Shown one piece after another: positions 1 to 8,531 of a DNA stretch of 37,961 nt. The DNA is from JABCPO02 sp963546185 (GTDB taxonomy: Bacteria > Bacillota > Clostridia > TANB77 > CAG-508), in the NCBI GenBank assembly GCA_963546185.1, contig CAUULU010000002.1:1-37961 (forward strand), written 5' to 3'. The translations under genes and the position numbers were made by a program. The notes beneath the pieces were generated by a model. The model was not told where the DNA came from. It saw nothing but the letters and a program-made list of their open reading frames with translations, and did no database searches. The first letter of the stretch is position 1, and every line of letters begins with the position of its first letter.

Positions 1-18
1 AATAATTAAGAGGTGTGT

Positions 19-433
19 ATGGAAAAAGAAACTAAAAAAAATGAAGAAAAAAATAAAAAAGAATTAAAGGTAAAAGAACAAATAGAAACAACAAATATAG
101 GAATTGAAATTTCAGCAGATGCAGTTGCATCAATAGCAGCAGTTGAGCTTGATAAAATAAAAGGGATAGATAGACAAGGAAATCTATTTACAGATATATC
201 TGAAGCGTTTCGGACAAAAACAAAATACTACAAAAGGTATAAAAGTGGATATAGCAGGTAAAGATGTTATGATAGATATAAACATTATGGTATATTATGG
301 AATACGTATATCTGATATAGCATTTAATATTCAATCACAAGTTAAAAAATCAGTAGAATCAATGACTGGTTTAAATGTACGTGAAGTAAATGTACATGTA
401 CAAGGTGTAAAAATAGAAGAAGAAAAGAAATAA
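19..433 (+). CDS. Asp23/Gls24 family envelope stress protein (one +1 CGG site)
   Basis: This is an Asp23/Gls24 (DUF322) protein, which in Gram-positive bacteria lies under the membrane and is tethered by AmaP. The ATG at 19 is chosen over the GTG at 13 because AAGAGG at 8-13 sits at proper spacing. The first 64 codons are continuous with the Asp23 N-terminal half (ISADAVASIAAVELDKIKGI). At 211-214 the frame meets CGGA. Skipping the C gives F-G-Q-K and continues into the family core (VDIAGKDVMIDINIMVYYG, then the Val-rich VREVNVHVQGV end). Without the shift translation runs about 16 further codons to a stop. The recoded protein is about 137 aa, normal for the family. The amaP gene follows after 19 bases, the usual Firmicute pairing. 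The gene symbol asp23 would fit, but family members are often multicopy. Confidence 0.88.
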
Positions 434-452
434 TAAATAATTAGGAGAAATC

Positions 453-1049
453 ATGAAATTAATAGATAAAGTAATATATTTTATATTTTCAACTATTGTA
501 CTTGCTATAGTTGTGATAGTTTTTATGGGATTATTAAATATAGGTGGAGTAAACCATATATTTAGTTTTATAGGTGGTATACCAAATATGAATTTTACAC
601 AAGAACAAATGATATATATTATTATAGTAGGAATATTATTGATTATTATGGCTATAAAGGGAATATTATTTCAAACTAAATTGGAAGAAAACAAAGATGC
701 TATAATACTAGAAAATAGTAGTGGAAAACTTATAATATCAAGAAGAACTTTAGAAAATTTAGTTAAAGATATTTCAAATGGTGTAAAAGGCGTTGAAAAT
801 TCATCAGCAAGAGTTAATGTAGAAAAAGATACAGATTTGATTATATCAATAGATATAGTTGTAAAAGAAGGTTCTATAAAAGATATAACTAAGAAATTAC
901 AAGAAGATGTAAAAATTGCGATAAAGAAAGCTTCAGATTTAAATGTATCAGAAGTAAATGTAAATATTAAGAATATAAAGAAAATGAATGAAAATACAAC
1001 AGTAATAACTAAAGTAGTTGAAAATAAAAAAGAAGGTAACAATGAATAA
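453..1049 (+). CDS. amaP: alkaline shock response membrane anchor protein AmaP
   Basis: A 198-aa protein with two N-terminal membrane segments (about residues 6-28 and 52-72) followed by a cytoplasmic DUF322-like domain whose end (VSEVNVNIKNI) echoes the Asp23 C-terminus next door. This is the AmaP architecture: a membrane anchor that holds Asp23 at the envelope. AGGAG at 443-447 precedes the ATG. The 3' end overlaps the start of nusB by 8 bases, so translation is probably coupled. It contains no in-frame CGG. The family assignment rests on topology and position directly after asp23. Confidence 0.82.
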   Translation: MKLIDKVIYFIFSTIVLAIVVIVFMGLLNIGGVNHIFSFIGGIPNMNFTQEQMIYIIIVGILLIIMAIKGILFQTKLEENKDAIILENSSGKLIISRRTLENLVKDISNGVKGVENSSARVNVEKDTDLIISIDIVVKEGSIKDITKKLQEDVKIAIKKASDLNVSEVNVNIKNIKKMNENTTVITKVVENKKEGNNE

Positions 1050-1656
1050 AAATATTGATGAAAAAGAGGAAACAAAAGTAACTAAACAAGAAGAATATAA
1101 TCAGATATTAGAACTTTTTGGAGAAAAAGCAGAAGAAATAGATTTAAATGAAGTACAAAGTATATATATAAGAAAAAATCCATTTACTGATAATCTAAAA
1201 AAAGTAGAAGAAATGACAGAAGAAGAAAAGAAAAAAGGATTATCAAGAAGAAGATTAAGAGAAGAAGCTTTTAAAATACTATTTAGTATGCAGTTTATAA
1301 AAGTAAATGAACAAAAAGTAGAAATATATTGTGATATTAATGGAATAGGGAATAAAGAAGATATAGCATATCTTGTTAATATTGTTGATATATATAATGA
1401 AAATAATAAATATTTAGAAAGTATAATAGAAGAAAATAAGAAGGATACATGGGATTATTCTAGATTAGATAAAATAGCAATAACACTTATAAAACTTGCA
1501 ATTATAGAAATAGAATATTTAGAAATACCTTTTAAAATATCTATTAATGAATGTATAAATATTTGTAAAAAATACAATGAAGAAAAAAATACAAAGTTTA
1601 TAAACGGTATTTTAGCAAATTATGTGAAAATAAAAGGATTAGATAATGGAATTTAA
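1042..1656 (+). CDS. nusB: transcription antitermination factor NusB with N-terminal extension
   Basis: NusB binds boxA RNA with NusE (S10) and promotes rRNA antitermination. The C-terminal part has the family signature: a basic RRRLREEAFKILFSMQF start, then the RLDKIAITLIKLAIIEIEYL helix and the KFINGILANYVK end. The protein is about 204 aa, longer than the usual 130-150, because about 70 acidic and lysine-rich residues precede the NusB fold. The ATG at 1042 is preferred over the in-frame TTG at 1018 because AGAAGG (1031-1036) lies in front of it. Even a later start would leave an extended protein unless translation begins inside the domain. It overlaps amaP upstream and xseA downstream, as expected in a coupled operon. 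No in-frame CGG. Confidence 0.88.
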   Translation: MNKNIDEKEETKVTKQEEYNQILELFGEKAEEIDLNEVQSIYIRKNPFTDNLKKVEEMTEEEKKKGLSRRRLREEAFKILFSMQFIKVNEQKVEIYCDINGIGNKEDIAYLVNIVDIYNENNKYLESIIEENKKDTWDYSRLDKIAITLIKLAIIEIEYLEIPFKISINECINICKKYNEEKNTKFINGILANYVKIKGLDNGI

Positions 1657-2837
1657 AGTATTTACAGTAACAGAATTTAGTAATTTAGTTAAAATGACAA
1701 TTGAAGAAACAAAAGAACTTGAAACTATTTGTGTAAAAGGGGAAGTATCAAATTTTAAATTAAATACTTCAGGACACCTATATTTCACACTTAAAGATGA
1801 TAATTCTACTGTAAAATGCATAATGTTTAAAAATTATGCACTTAAAAATAATATAGATATAAAAGATGGTGATAAAATATTTGTTCTTCGGAAAGACTAC
1901 AGTATATGGAGGACGGACGGATATTATCAAATTCAAGCAGTAGCGATAAAAAAAGATGGTGTTCGGAGAATTACATGAAAGGTTTGAAAAATTAAAAGCT
2001 CAGCTTAGAGAAGAAGGGCTTTTTGATGAAAAATATAAGAAGGAAATACCATTTTTCCCTTCAACAATTGGGGTTGTAACATCTAGAACAGGTGCTGTAA
2101 TACATGATATATTAAATGTAACAAGAAGAAGAAATAGTAGTATTGATGTAAGACTTTTTCCAGTTCCAGTACAGGGGGATGATGCTGCACCTAAAATTGC
2201 AGAAGCTATAGAAGAATTTAATAAGAGAAACAATGTTGATGTAATAATAGTAGGAAGAGGTGGAGGATCTTTAGAAGATCTTTGGGCATTTAATGAAGAA
2301 ATAGTTGTAAGAGCAATATTTAATTCAAAAATTCCTATTATTGCAGCAGTAGGACATGATACAGATGTAACACTTACAAATTTTGTTGCAGATAGAGTTG
2401 CACCAACACCATCAGCAGCTGCAGAAATAGCAGTACCAAAACTTTCAGATATAAAGGAAAGACTTATATTATTAAAAAGAAGTTTTGAAAGACATTTAGA
2501 AAGTATTTTAGCAGCAAAGAGAATTAAACTACATAATTTAGAATTGAAAATTCAAAATAATAGTCCGATGAGTATTGTTGTAAATAAGAGAATGAGGTTT
2601 GATAATTTGGTACAAACATTAAATCTAAATATTAGAAGAATTTTAGATAATAAGAAAAATAATTTTGAAAAAAATGTTACAAGATTAGAATTATTAAATC
2701 CCCTTAAAATATTATCAAGAGGATATTCAGTTACTAAAAAAGATGATAAGATGGTTAAAAGTAAAAAAGATTTGAAAAAAGGTGATAAGATTGAAATTGT
2801 TTTTTCAGATGGAAGTAAAAATGCAGTAGTTGAATAA
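1646..2837 (+). CDS. xseA: exodeoxyribonuclease VII large subunit (four +1 CGG sites)
   Basis: Large subunit of exonuclease VII, which degrades single-stranded DNA; the small subunit gene follows at 3504. An N-terminal OB fold (FTVTEFSNLVK, VKGEVSNFKL, SGHLYFTLKD) is followed by the catalytic region (VITSRTGAVIHDI-like VVTSRTGAVIHDIL, DVIIVGRGGGSLEDLWAFN, AVGHDTDVTLTNFVADRVAPTPSAA) and a C-terminal coiled coil with GYSV. In-frame CGGA occurs at 1889, 1914, 1918 and 1964. Skipping each C gives VLGKTTVYGGGGYYQIQ and later DGVGELHERFEKLK, the usual family reading. The first three shifts add to one whole codon, so a naive translation looks open through them but is wrong for nine residues. The fourth would stop the protein at 1976-1978. 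Recoded length is about 395 aa, normal for XseA. Confidence 0.9.
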
Positions 2838-2878
2838 GTAGTAGAATAAGAAGAAAAGTATAATTAAATAGGTGATAT

Positions 2879-3499
2879 ATGGAAGAAAAAAAGCACAGAA
2901 GAATAAGAGAGCAAAAACATAGTAGTATATGGATTTTAGTTATAGTAATAATAATAGCAATACTTACAATAACTAGTATATTTATAGACAATAAGAAATT
3001 TCAAAAAAATGTAGATGAGAAAAAGAAATTAGAACAAGAATTAGAAAAAGTTAAACAAGAGAATAAGGATAGAGAATTAAGAGAAAAACAGGAACAAGAA
3101 AAACAAAAAGCTTACCAAGAAGAACAAAGTAAAAAAGAAGAAATAGAAAAAAATATATCTGAAGAAAATAAGAAAAATGTTAAAAAGATAAAAGAAGAAA
3201 TTAAAGAAATAAATAGTAAGAATAACAGAGAAAATAAGACACAGAAAGAATTGTCACAAGATATACAAAATGTTATTGATAAAAGTAATGAAAAATGGAA
3301 TAATTCTGAAAAAGACAGAGCAAATAATGCATTAGAACTTGTGAAAAAACATTTAGGAAATGGTGATTATGCATATAACCTTATGGATAAGATAAGTAAT
3401 AATATATATATGGTTGTTGTACTTGATAATAATACAAGAGAAGTTATAGGATATTATTATTCAGATATAGAAAAAAATATAGTAGTAAAGGAAGAGTAG
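2879..3499 (+). CDS. membrane-anchored coiled-coil protein, function unknown
   Basis: A 206-aa protein that I do not recognise. A basic N-terminus (KKHRRIREQKH) leads into one membrane segment at about residues 19-37, then a long, very charged Lys/Glu/Gln region (about 42-135) that should form a coiled coil, and a small C-terminal domain of about 60 residues (LELVKKHLGNGDYAYNLMDK, MVVVLDNNTREVIGYYYSD). It sits between xseA and xseB in the same direction, with short gaps, so it is probably in the same transcript. It has no in-frame CGG. Confidence 0.7.
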   Translation: MEEKKHRRIREQKHSSIWILVIVIIIAILTITSIFIDNKKFQKNVDEKKKLEQELEKVKQENKDRELREKQEQEKQKAYQEEQSKKEEIEKNISEENKKNVKKIKEEIKEINSKNNRENKTQKELSQDIQNVIDKSNEKWNNSEKDRANNALELVKKHLGNGDYAYNLMDKISNNIYMVVVLDNNTREVIGYYYSDIEKNIVVKEE

Positions 3500-3503
3500 A
3501 AAA

Positions 3504-3725
3504 TTGGGTAAAGAAGAAAAAGATATAAAATTAGAAGAAATATTAGAAAAATTAGAAATAGCTAATAATGAATTAAATAAGTCAGATATAGAATTAGATA
3601 AATCAATAGAAATTTATACAGAAGCTATGAAGCTTGTATCAAAAGGAAATGAAAGATTATTAAAAGCAGAAGAAAAAATAGCAAAATTTATAGATGAAAA
3701 AGAACAAAAGGAAATAGAAGAATAA
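3504..3725 (+). CDS. xseB: exodeoxyribonuclease VII small subunit
   Basis: A 73-aa helical protein with the XseB pattern: LEEILEKLEIANNEL, then the SIEIYTEAMKLVSKGNERL segment and a Lys/Glu-rich tail. It pairs with XseA to form exonuclease VII. The start is TTG at 3504 preceded by GGAAGAG. The stop overlaps the next ATG (TAATG), which suggests translational coupling. No CGG codon. Confidence 0.85.
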   Translation: MGKEEKDIKLEEILEKLEIANNELNKSDIELDKSIEIYTEAMKLVSKGNERLLKAEEKIAKFIDEKEQKEIEE

Positions 3726-4169
3726 TGCAAATATTAAATGAGATTTTAAATAATAAGGTTCTTGTAATACCATTTCTAGTTCTTATAATCACACAAGTTT
3801 GTAAAACAATATATTTTTCAATAAAAAACAAGAAACTAGATTTATTTACACTTTTAACAACAGGAGGACTTCCAAGTTCACATTCATCACTTGTATCATC
3901 ACTTGCAACAGTTATATTTAAAGTAAATGGAGCAGGTTCTGCAGAATTTGCTATTGCTGTAATATTAGCAATTATTGTAATGTATGATGCATCACGGAAT
4001 AAGAAAAGCGGCAGGAGAACATGCTAAGATTTTAAATGAAATGATGGAAGAAAAAGAATATTATAGTAGTAAAGAATACAAGAAACTAAAAGAATTATTA
4101 GGACATACAAAATTAGAAGTGTTTATAGGACTTTTAACAGGAATAATATTAACACTTATACTATATTAA
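3725..4169 (+). CDS. DUF212 / divergent PAP2-family membrane protein (one +1 CGG site)
   Basis: A 147-aa membrane protein of the DUF212 (YuiD-like, divergent PAP2) family. Visible landmarks are an N-terminal membrane helix with ITQVCKTIYF, the GGLPSSHSSLVSSLAT motif, a third hydrophobic segment ending in YDAS, the conserved GIRKAAGEHAKILNE stretch and a C-terminal helix (GLLTGIILTLILY). In-frame CGGA at 3995 separates YDAS from GIRKAAGEHA. Skipping the C restores the family motif; without it translation stops after 9 further codons. A few bases later a CGG in another phase (4009, GCG-GCA) causes no shift, which is a good internal control. Enzyme activity is not established for this family as far as I know. 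Confidence 0.85.
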
Positions 4170-4218
4170 TATATTAAGTATATTATATATTTTAATCTAG
4201 AAAATAACTGGGGGAGTT

Positions 4219-4659
4219 ATGAGAAAAATAAGCAAAGAAAAAACTTTTAAATTTAAAAAAATATTAATGATTATATTTAATATAATTATTACTTTTGTGA
4301 TAATATTAAGTTTAAATTTAAGCATATCTAATATATCATATGCAGAAGAAAATGTTGTATATCAAAAAAAGGTAGAAATATTATCAACACCTGATGTAGA
4401 TACTAAGGGTAAAACTATTACATCAAGAGATAGAGATGTATATGAAGAAGAACAAAAAGAAGAAGCTTTAAGAAAAGAAGCTGAATCAAGAAGAAGTATA
4501 TTAAAAGATAATAATAATGTATATATGTTAATAATTATTGTTGTTATATTAATAGTTATAATAATGAGTATATATATGTTAAGAAATAGAAATAAGAAAA
4601 CAGGATTAAGTAAAAAGAGAAAAAATCAGAATAAGAATAAAAATATAAGAAAAGTATAA
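4219..4659 (+). CDS. predicted exported protein with C-terminal membrane helix, function unknown
   Basis: A 146-aa protein preceded by a strong GGGGGAG site (4211-4217). Residues about 10-40 form a basic-then-hydrophobic signal region ending in SYAEE, typical of signal peptide cleavage. A charged 55-residue segment follows, then a second membrane helix at about 100-120 (LIIIVVILIVIIMSIYML) and a very basic tail. The predicted topology is an extracytoplasmic middle part held by a C-terminal anchor. No homologous family is recognisable. It lies just before the pseudouridine synthase pair. Confidence 0.65.
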   Translation: MRKISKEKTFKFKKILMIIFNIIITFVIILSLNLSISNISYAEENVVYQKKVEILSTPDVDTKGKTITSRDRDVYEEEQKEEALRKEAESRRSILKDNNNVYMLIIIVVILIVIIMSIYMLRNRNKKTGLSKKRKNQNKNKNIRKV

Positions 4660-4668
4660 AGGGTATAA

Positions 4669-5639
4669 ATGTATAAAGAAGATAAAGAAAAATATGTTAT
4701 CCTGAATATAGGAGAAGAAACAAAAAATATTAGAATTGATAAATATTTATCAAATTTAAAAGAATTAAATATTTCAAGAGAAAAGATAAAAAAAGGGATA
4801 CTATCTGAAAGTATCCTTTTAAATTTAAAGAAAACTAAAAATAGTAGCATATTAAAAAAAGATGATACTATATATATAGAAAAAGAATTATTAAAAACAG
4901 ATGATGAGATAAGAAAAGAAAATCAGGATAAAAAACATGAAATATTAAAAAATATGGATATTTTAAAAGAAATTCTAAAATATGATGATGAATATATAGC
5001 AGTTATAAATAAGCCAAAAGGATTAATTGTACATAAAGGAAGTGGTACAGAAGATATAACATTACGGTGATATATTAGAATATAATTATGATAATCTTCC
5101 AGGAGAAGAGGGAAGAAAAGGAATAGTACATAGACTTGATAAAGATACTACAGGACTTATGGTAATAGCAAAAACAGAAGAATCGATGGAAAATTTAGTA
5201 TCAGATTTTAAAGAAAGAAATATTATAAAAAAATATGTATGTATTGTAAGAGGAGAGGTAAAAGAAGATAGTTTTACAATAAAACTTCCGATTGCAAGAG
5301 ATTTAAAAAATAGGCATAAAATGTGTATAAGTAAAGATGGAAAAGAAGCTATAACAAAGGTTAAAAAAATATGGACTAAAAATGGGATGACAAAATTAGA
5401 GATTGAACTATTAACAGGAAGAACACATCAAATAAGGGTACATATGGCATATTTAGGTTATCCAATAATAGGTGATAATATATATTCAAACCGGAAAGAA
5501 TAATTATGAAATAACAGGACAAGTACTTCAAAGTAAATATTTAGAATTTAACCATCCTATAACTAAAAAGAAAATGATTTTTGAAGAAAAAGACTATGAT
5601 GAAATAGAAAAGATAGAAAGAGAAGAAAATATATTATGA
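4669..5639 (+). CDS. RluA-family rRNA/tRNA pseudouridine synthase (two +1 CGG sites)
   Basis: RluA enzymes isomerise uridine to pseudouridine in RNA. An S4-like N-terminal domain (IDKYLSNLKELNISREKIKK) precedes the catalytic domain, which shows VINKPKGLIVHKG, the catalytic-Asp motif GIVHRLDKDTTGLMVIAKT, IVRGEV, LLTGRTHQIRVHMAYLGYPI and GD. In-frame CGGT at 5065 splits ITL from GDILEYN. In-frame CGGA at 5492 splits YSN from GKNNYEITGQ. Skipping each C gives one 322-aa protein, the normal size. The first site lies before the catalytic Asp, so an unshifted product would be inactive. The exact substrate (RluB/C/D-type position) cannot be told from sequence. The stop overlaps the next ATG (ATGA). 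Confidence 0.88.
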
Positions 5640-6355
5640 GAATACAAAAATATATAGCAGAAACAGGATTATGTTCTAGAAGAAAAGCAGAAGAATATAT
5701 TAGAGATGGAAAGATAACAGTAAATGGAAAAGTTGCAGTTATAGGGCAAAATGTAGAAGAAAATGATGTTATAAAATATAATGGAAAATTATTAAAAAAA
5801 GAAGAATTAGAATATTACTTGTTAAATAAGCCACTTCGGATATATATGCACAAATGACGAACAATTTCGGAAGACCTAAAGCAGTAGATCTTATAAAAAC
5901 TAAAACAAGAATTGTAACAGCAGGAAGACTTGATATGTATACAACAGGAGCAATAATACTTACAAATGATGGAAGTCTTGTACAAGAACTTACACATCCA
6001 AAACATGATATAGAAAAAGAATATTATGTTACAGTAAGAGGAAAAGTAAGTGATGAAAAATTAGATGCTTTAAAAAATGGAGTTACAATACTTGTAGATG
6101 ATAAAAAATATGATACAGGAAAAAGTATTATAAAAATACTTCGGATATTCATTTGAAAAAAATGAAACAAGATTTAGTATAATTATAAAAGAGGGAAAAA
6201 ATAGACAAGTAAGAAAAATGGTTGCAGCAGTAAAACTAAAATTACTTGCATTACATAGAAATAGAATAGGATTTTTAGATGTAAAAAATATAAAACAAGG
6301 AAAATATATTAAATTAGATAAAAATATTGTAAATAAGCTTAAAAAAAAGATTTAG
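5636..6355 (+). CDS. RsuA/RluB-family pseudouridine synthase (three +1 CGG sites)
   Basis: A second pseudouridine synthase, of the RsuA/RluB/E/F branch, about 238 aa. The N-terminal S4 domain (RIQKYIAETGLCSRRKAEEY) is followed by LLNKPLGYICT, FGRPKAVDLI, the catalytic motif AGRLDMYTTGAIILTNDG, and the basic EGKNRQVRKM segment. In-frame CGGA occurs at 5837 (NKPL-GY), 5868 (EQF-GRP) and 6142 (KIL-GYSF). Each skipped C restores a glycine, and the first two are the conserved glycines of the NKP-x-G and FGRP motifs. Read without shifting, the protein would end soon after residue 73. Start overlaps the preceding stop, so the two synthases are translationally coupled. The target rRNA site is not determinable here. 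Confidence 0.88.
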
Positions 6356-6415
6356 ATATGTTATAATAAAAATAAGCAAATATATAATAAATTATTTGTA
6401 TATGAAGGAGTAGAA

Positions 6416-7339
6416 ATGGTAAAAGATAACGAAATAAAAGCGAAGATATCACCTTTTGCAATAAAAGAAGGAGAAATAAAACAATTTGATGGATATGAAG
6501 GATATGTTTCAATTGTACAAATAACAAATAAGATAGATAGAAATCATATAACAGAATTAGAATATAAGATATTAGAATATGTTGATAAGTATGAGTTTAT
6601 AACATCAAGACAAATAAACATGTTACTTGAAATGGATGGAATACATATTGATAATGGAAGAAAAATGGTAAAAAAATTAGACCAAATGTTAAAAACAAAA
6701 TTATTATCAAGATATTATTTTGGAACATTAGAAGAAAAAGCAGCATACAAGGTATATTGTTTAGAAAAAAATGCTAAATATCTTTTAGAAGCAAGAGAAG
6801 TAAAGGTTAATTGGAAACCAACAGATAATACAAAGCCAGTAGCAGTTATTAAAAGAGTACTTGCAACAAATCAATTATTACTTGCTATAAAATCAAAATG
6901 TTCAAGCTATAAGTCTGATGTTATTAAAAAAGTATTAGTATCAGATAAAGAAAATGAATTAAAGGCAAATGGATTTGTAACATTAGCACAAGGAATAACA
7001 AAAATAGATGTTGCAGTAGAAGCAATAAGACGTGAACAAAATTGGGAAGAAAAACTATTAACACGTTTAAAATTATATAAGAATTTCTTTGACACATTTA
7101 AACCGGGAACAGATGGTATAAATGAAAAACCATATATATTATTTGTATGTGAAGATAAAAAACATATGGCAGAAGTATATAAGGTTATGGTGATGAACAA
7201 TATAGACTTAGAAGGAAAAGCATATTTTACATATGACTTATTACAAATGGAACCAAGTTTAGAAAATACATGGCATCAATTTATACATGAAGACCAAAAA
7301 ATAAAATTACAACCACTTAATATAGAATTATTAAAATAG
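6416..7339 (+). CDS. replication-relaxation-like winged-helix protein
   Basis: A 307-aa soluble protein. Residues about 43-105 look like a winged helix (ITELEYKILEYVDKYEFI, SRQINMLLEM, then a basic KMVKKLDQMLKTKLLSRYYF wing). The C-terminal half has the IDVAVEAIRRE...KLLTRLKLYKNFF...PYILFVCEDKKH pattern seen in replication-relaxation (Replic_Relax) proteins, where an acidic residue pair precedes a Kl-x-x-Y helix and a hydrophobic strand. Those proteins are usually plasmid or integrative-element linked, but nothing else here suggests an element. The gene is monocistronic and closes at a strong terminator. No in-frame CGG: its only CGG, at 7104, is CCG-GGA. Confidence 0.5.
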   Translation: MVKDNEIKAKISPFAIKEGEIKQFDGYEGYVSIVQITNKIDRNHITELEYKILEYVDKYEFITSRQINMLLEMDGIHIDNGRKMVKKLDQMLKTKLLSRYYFGTLEEKAAYKVYCLEKNAKYLLEAREVKVNWKPTDNTKPVAVIKRVLATNQLLLAIKSKCSSYKSDVIKKVLVSDKENELKANGFVTLAQGITKIDVAVEAIRREQNWEEKLLTRLKLYKNFFDTFKPGTDGINEKPYILFVCEDKKHMAEVYKVMVMNNIDLEGKAYFTYDLLQMEPSLENTWHQFIHEDQKIKLQPLNIELLK

Positions 7340-7363
7340 AATCATAGAATAAAATAATAATTT

Positions 7364-7397
7364 AAAAGACCTATAATACTAAATTATAGGTCTTTTT
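7364..7397 (+). terminator. intrinsic terminator
   Basis: A perfect 14-bp stem (7364-7377 with 7383-7396, loop 7378-7382) containing GACCTATAAT and its complement is followed by a T run. It ends transcription of the winged-helix gene 25 bases after its stop codon. The A run on the 5' side means it could also work in reverse. Confidence 0.9.
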
Positions 7398-7458
7398 ATA
7401 TATTTAAATATCAGAATTAAATAAAAATATATAAATAAAAATAAATATATATATAAGC

Positions 7459-7486
7459 TTGCAAATAATAAAAATAGTGTTAAAAT
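7459..7486 (+). promoter_or_regulatory. predicted sigma-A promoter of the comFC gene
   Basis: TTGCAA at 7459-7464 and TAAAAT at 7481-7486 are 16 bases apart. The expected transcription start lies at about 7493, which is also the ATG of the following gene. There is no clear ribosome binding site, so a leaderless or very short-leader mRNA is possible. The alternative is that the true promoter lies further upstream in the A/T-rich gap. Confidence 0.4.
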
Positions 7487-7492
7487 GTTGGA

Positions 7493-8401
7493 ATGAAAAA
7501 ATATGGATATATTATAAAAAAATATTTAAAGATATTAGGAATAATACCAAATAATTGTATATATTGTTTGAAAGATTTAGAACTAGAAAAACTAAAGATA
7601 AATAGTAAGAAGAATGAGAATAATAATATTGTACAATTTGAATATATATGTGAAGAATGTTTTGAAGACTACAAGAAAAAATTTGAGATATATGTAGAAA
7701 ATGTAGAATTTTTAAAAGAAAAACATATAAAAAATATAAAACATATATATTTGGGGAAATATAATATGATAAAAGATAAAATAATGGATATTAAATATTT
7801 TGATAAACAATATATATTAAAAGGTATAATAGAAATTACAATTGAAGATATAATAAAAAATATAATTGGATTTGATATGAATAAGATAAATGATAATGTA
7901 AATATTATTATGATATATATTCCTACAACTTTAAAAAAGAAAATTGAAAGAGGAAATATTTCTAAATATATATGTGATAAAATAAAATATGAAATAGATA
8001 AAAAGAAATATAGTGAGAATATTGGTATATTTAAAGATATAGAAATTGAGAAGATTTGTAATATTTCAAAAGTTAAAAAAGATATAGAAATAAAAAAGTT
8101 AAATAAGGAAGAAAGAAATATTAAAGTAAAAGAAAAATATGTATATTTAAAGGATAATTTTTTAGAAAAATATATTAAAGAAAAGAGTAATAATAATAAT
8201 TGTAGTTATAATCATAATTTGAAAATAATAATAGTAGATGATGTGTATACAACAGGTTCAACTATGAAAAATGTAGTAGAAATGATAGAAAAAAATATAT
8301 TAAAAGAAATAGAAGAAACAAAAAGAATAGGGGAAATAAAAGAAGAAAAAGATAAAACATTAAATATTGAATATATTTTTTTGAGCTTAGCTAAAGATTA
8401 A
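7493..8401 (+). CDS. comFC: ComF-family phosphoribosyltransferase-like protein
   Basis: ComFC proteins aid natural transformation in competent Firmicutes. This 302-aa protein has the N-terminal zinc-binding pairs (C-x2-C at residues 22-25 and CEEC near 53-56) and, near residue 245, the PRPP-binding signature IIIVDDVYTTGSTMKN. The middle region is more lysine- and isoleucine-rich and longer than usual, since ComFC is commonly 220-250 aa. comEC lies 2.3 kb downstream, which supports a competence role. No in-frame CGG. Confidence 0.75.
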   Translation: MKKYGYIIKKYLKILGIIPNNCIYCLKDLELEKLKINSKKNENNNIVQFEYICEECFEDYKKKFEIYVENVEFLKEKHIKNIKHIYLGKYNMIKDKIMDIKYFDKQYILKGIIEITIEDIIKNIIGFDMNKINDNVNIIMIYIPTTLKKKIERGNISKYICDKIKYEIDKKKYSENIGIFKDIEIEKICNISKVKKDIEIKKLNKEERNIKVKEKYVYLKDNFLEKYIKEKSNNNNCSYNHNLKIIIVDDVYTTGSTMKNVVEMIEKNILKEIEETKRIGEIKEEKDKTLNIEYIFLSLAKD

Positions 8402-8459
8402 AAAATATGTAAATTATATATAATATGTATATTAAATATATATTATAATAGTAGATATT

Positions 8460-8468
8460 TGGTATAAT
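8460..8468 (+). promoter_or_regulatory. extended -10 promoter element
   Basis: TGGTATAAT is a perfect extended -10 (TG-n-TATAAT). No good -35 hexamer is visible. A transcript starting near 8475 would carry a leader of about 57 bases ending in the AGGAGA site of the next gene. Confidence 0.5.
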
Positions 8469-8531
8469 ATTAAGAGTAGAATAAAATACAGAAAAATAAA
8501 GAAAGATTAATATTTTGTTATAGGAGAAAAC

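Noticed and set aside
6416..7339. Mobile element suggested by a replication-relaxation-like gene
   Set aside because: No integrase, relaxase, repeats or attachment sites are visible nearby; the gene sits between ordinary chromosomal genes.
8399..8531. Small RNA gene in the A/T-rich gap
   Set aside because: Only low-complexity TATA-type sequence and a -10 element are visible; no stable structure or terminator.
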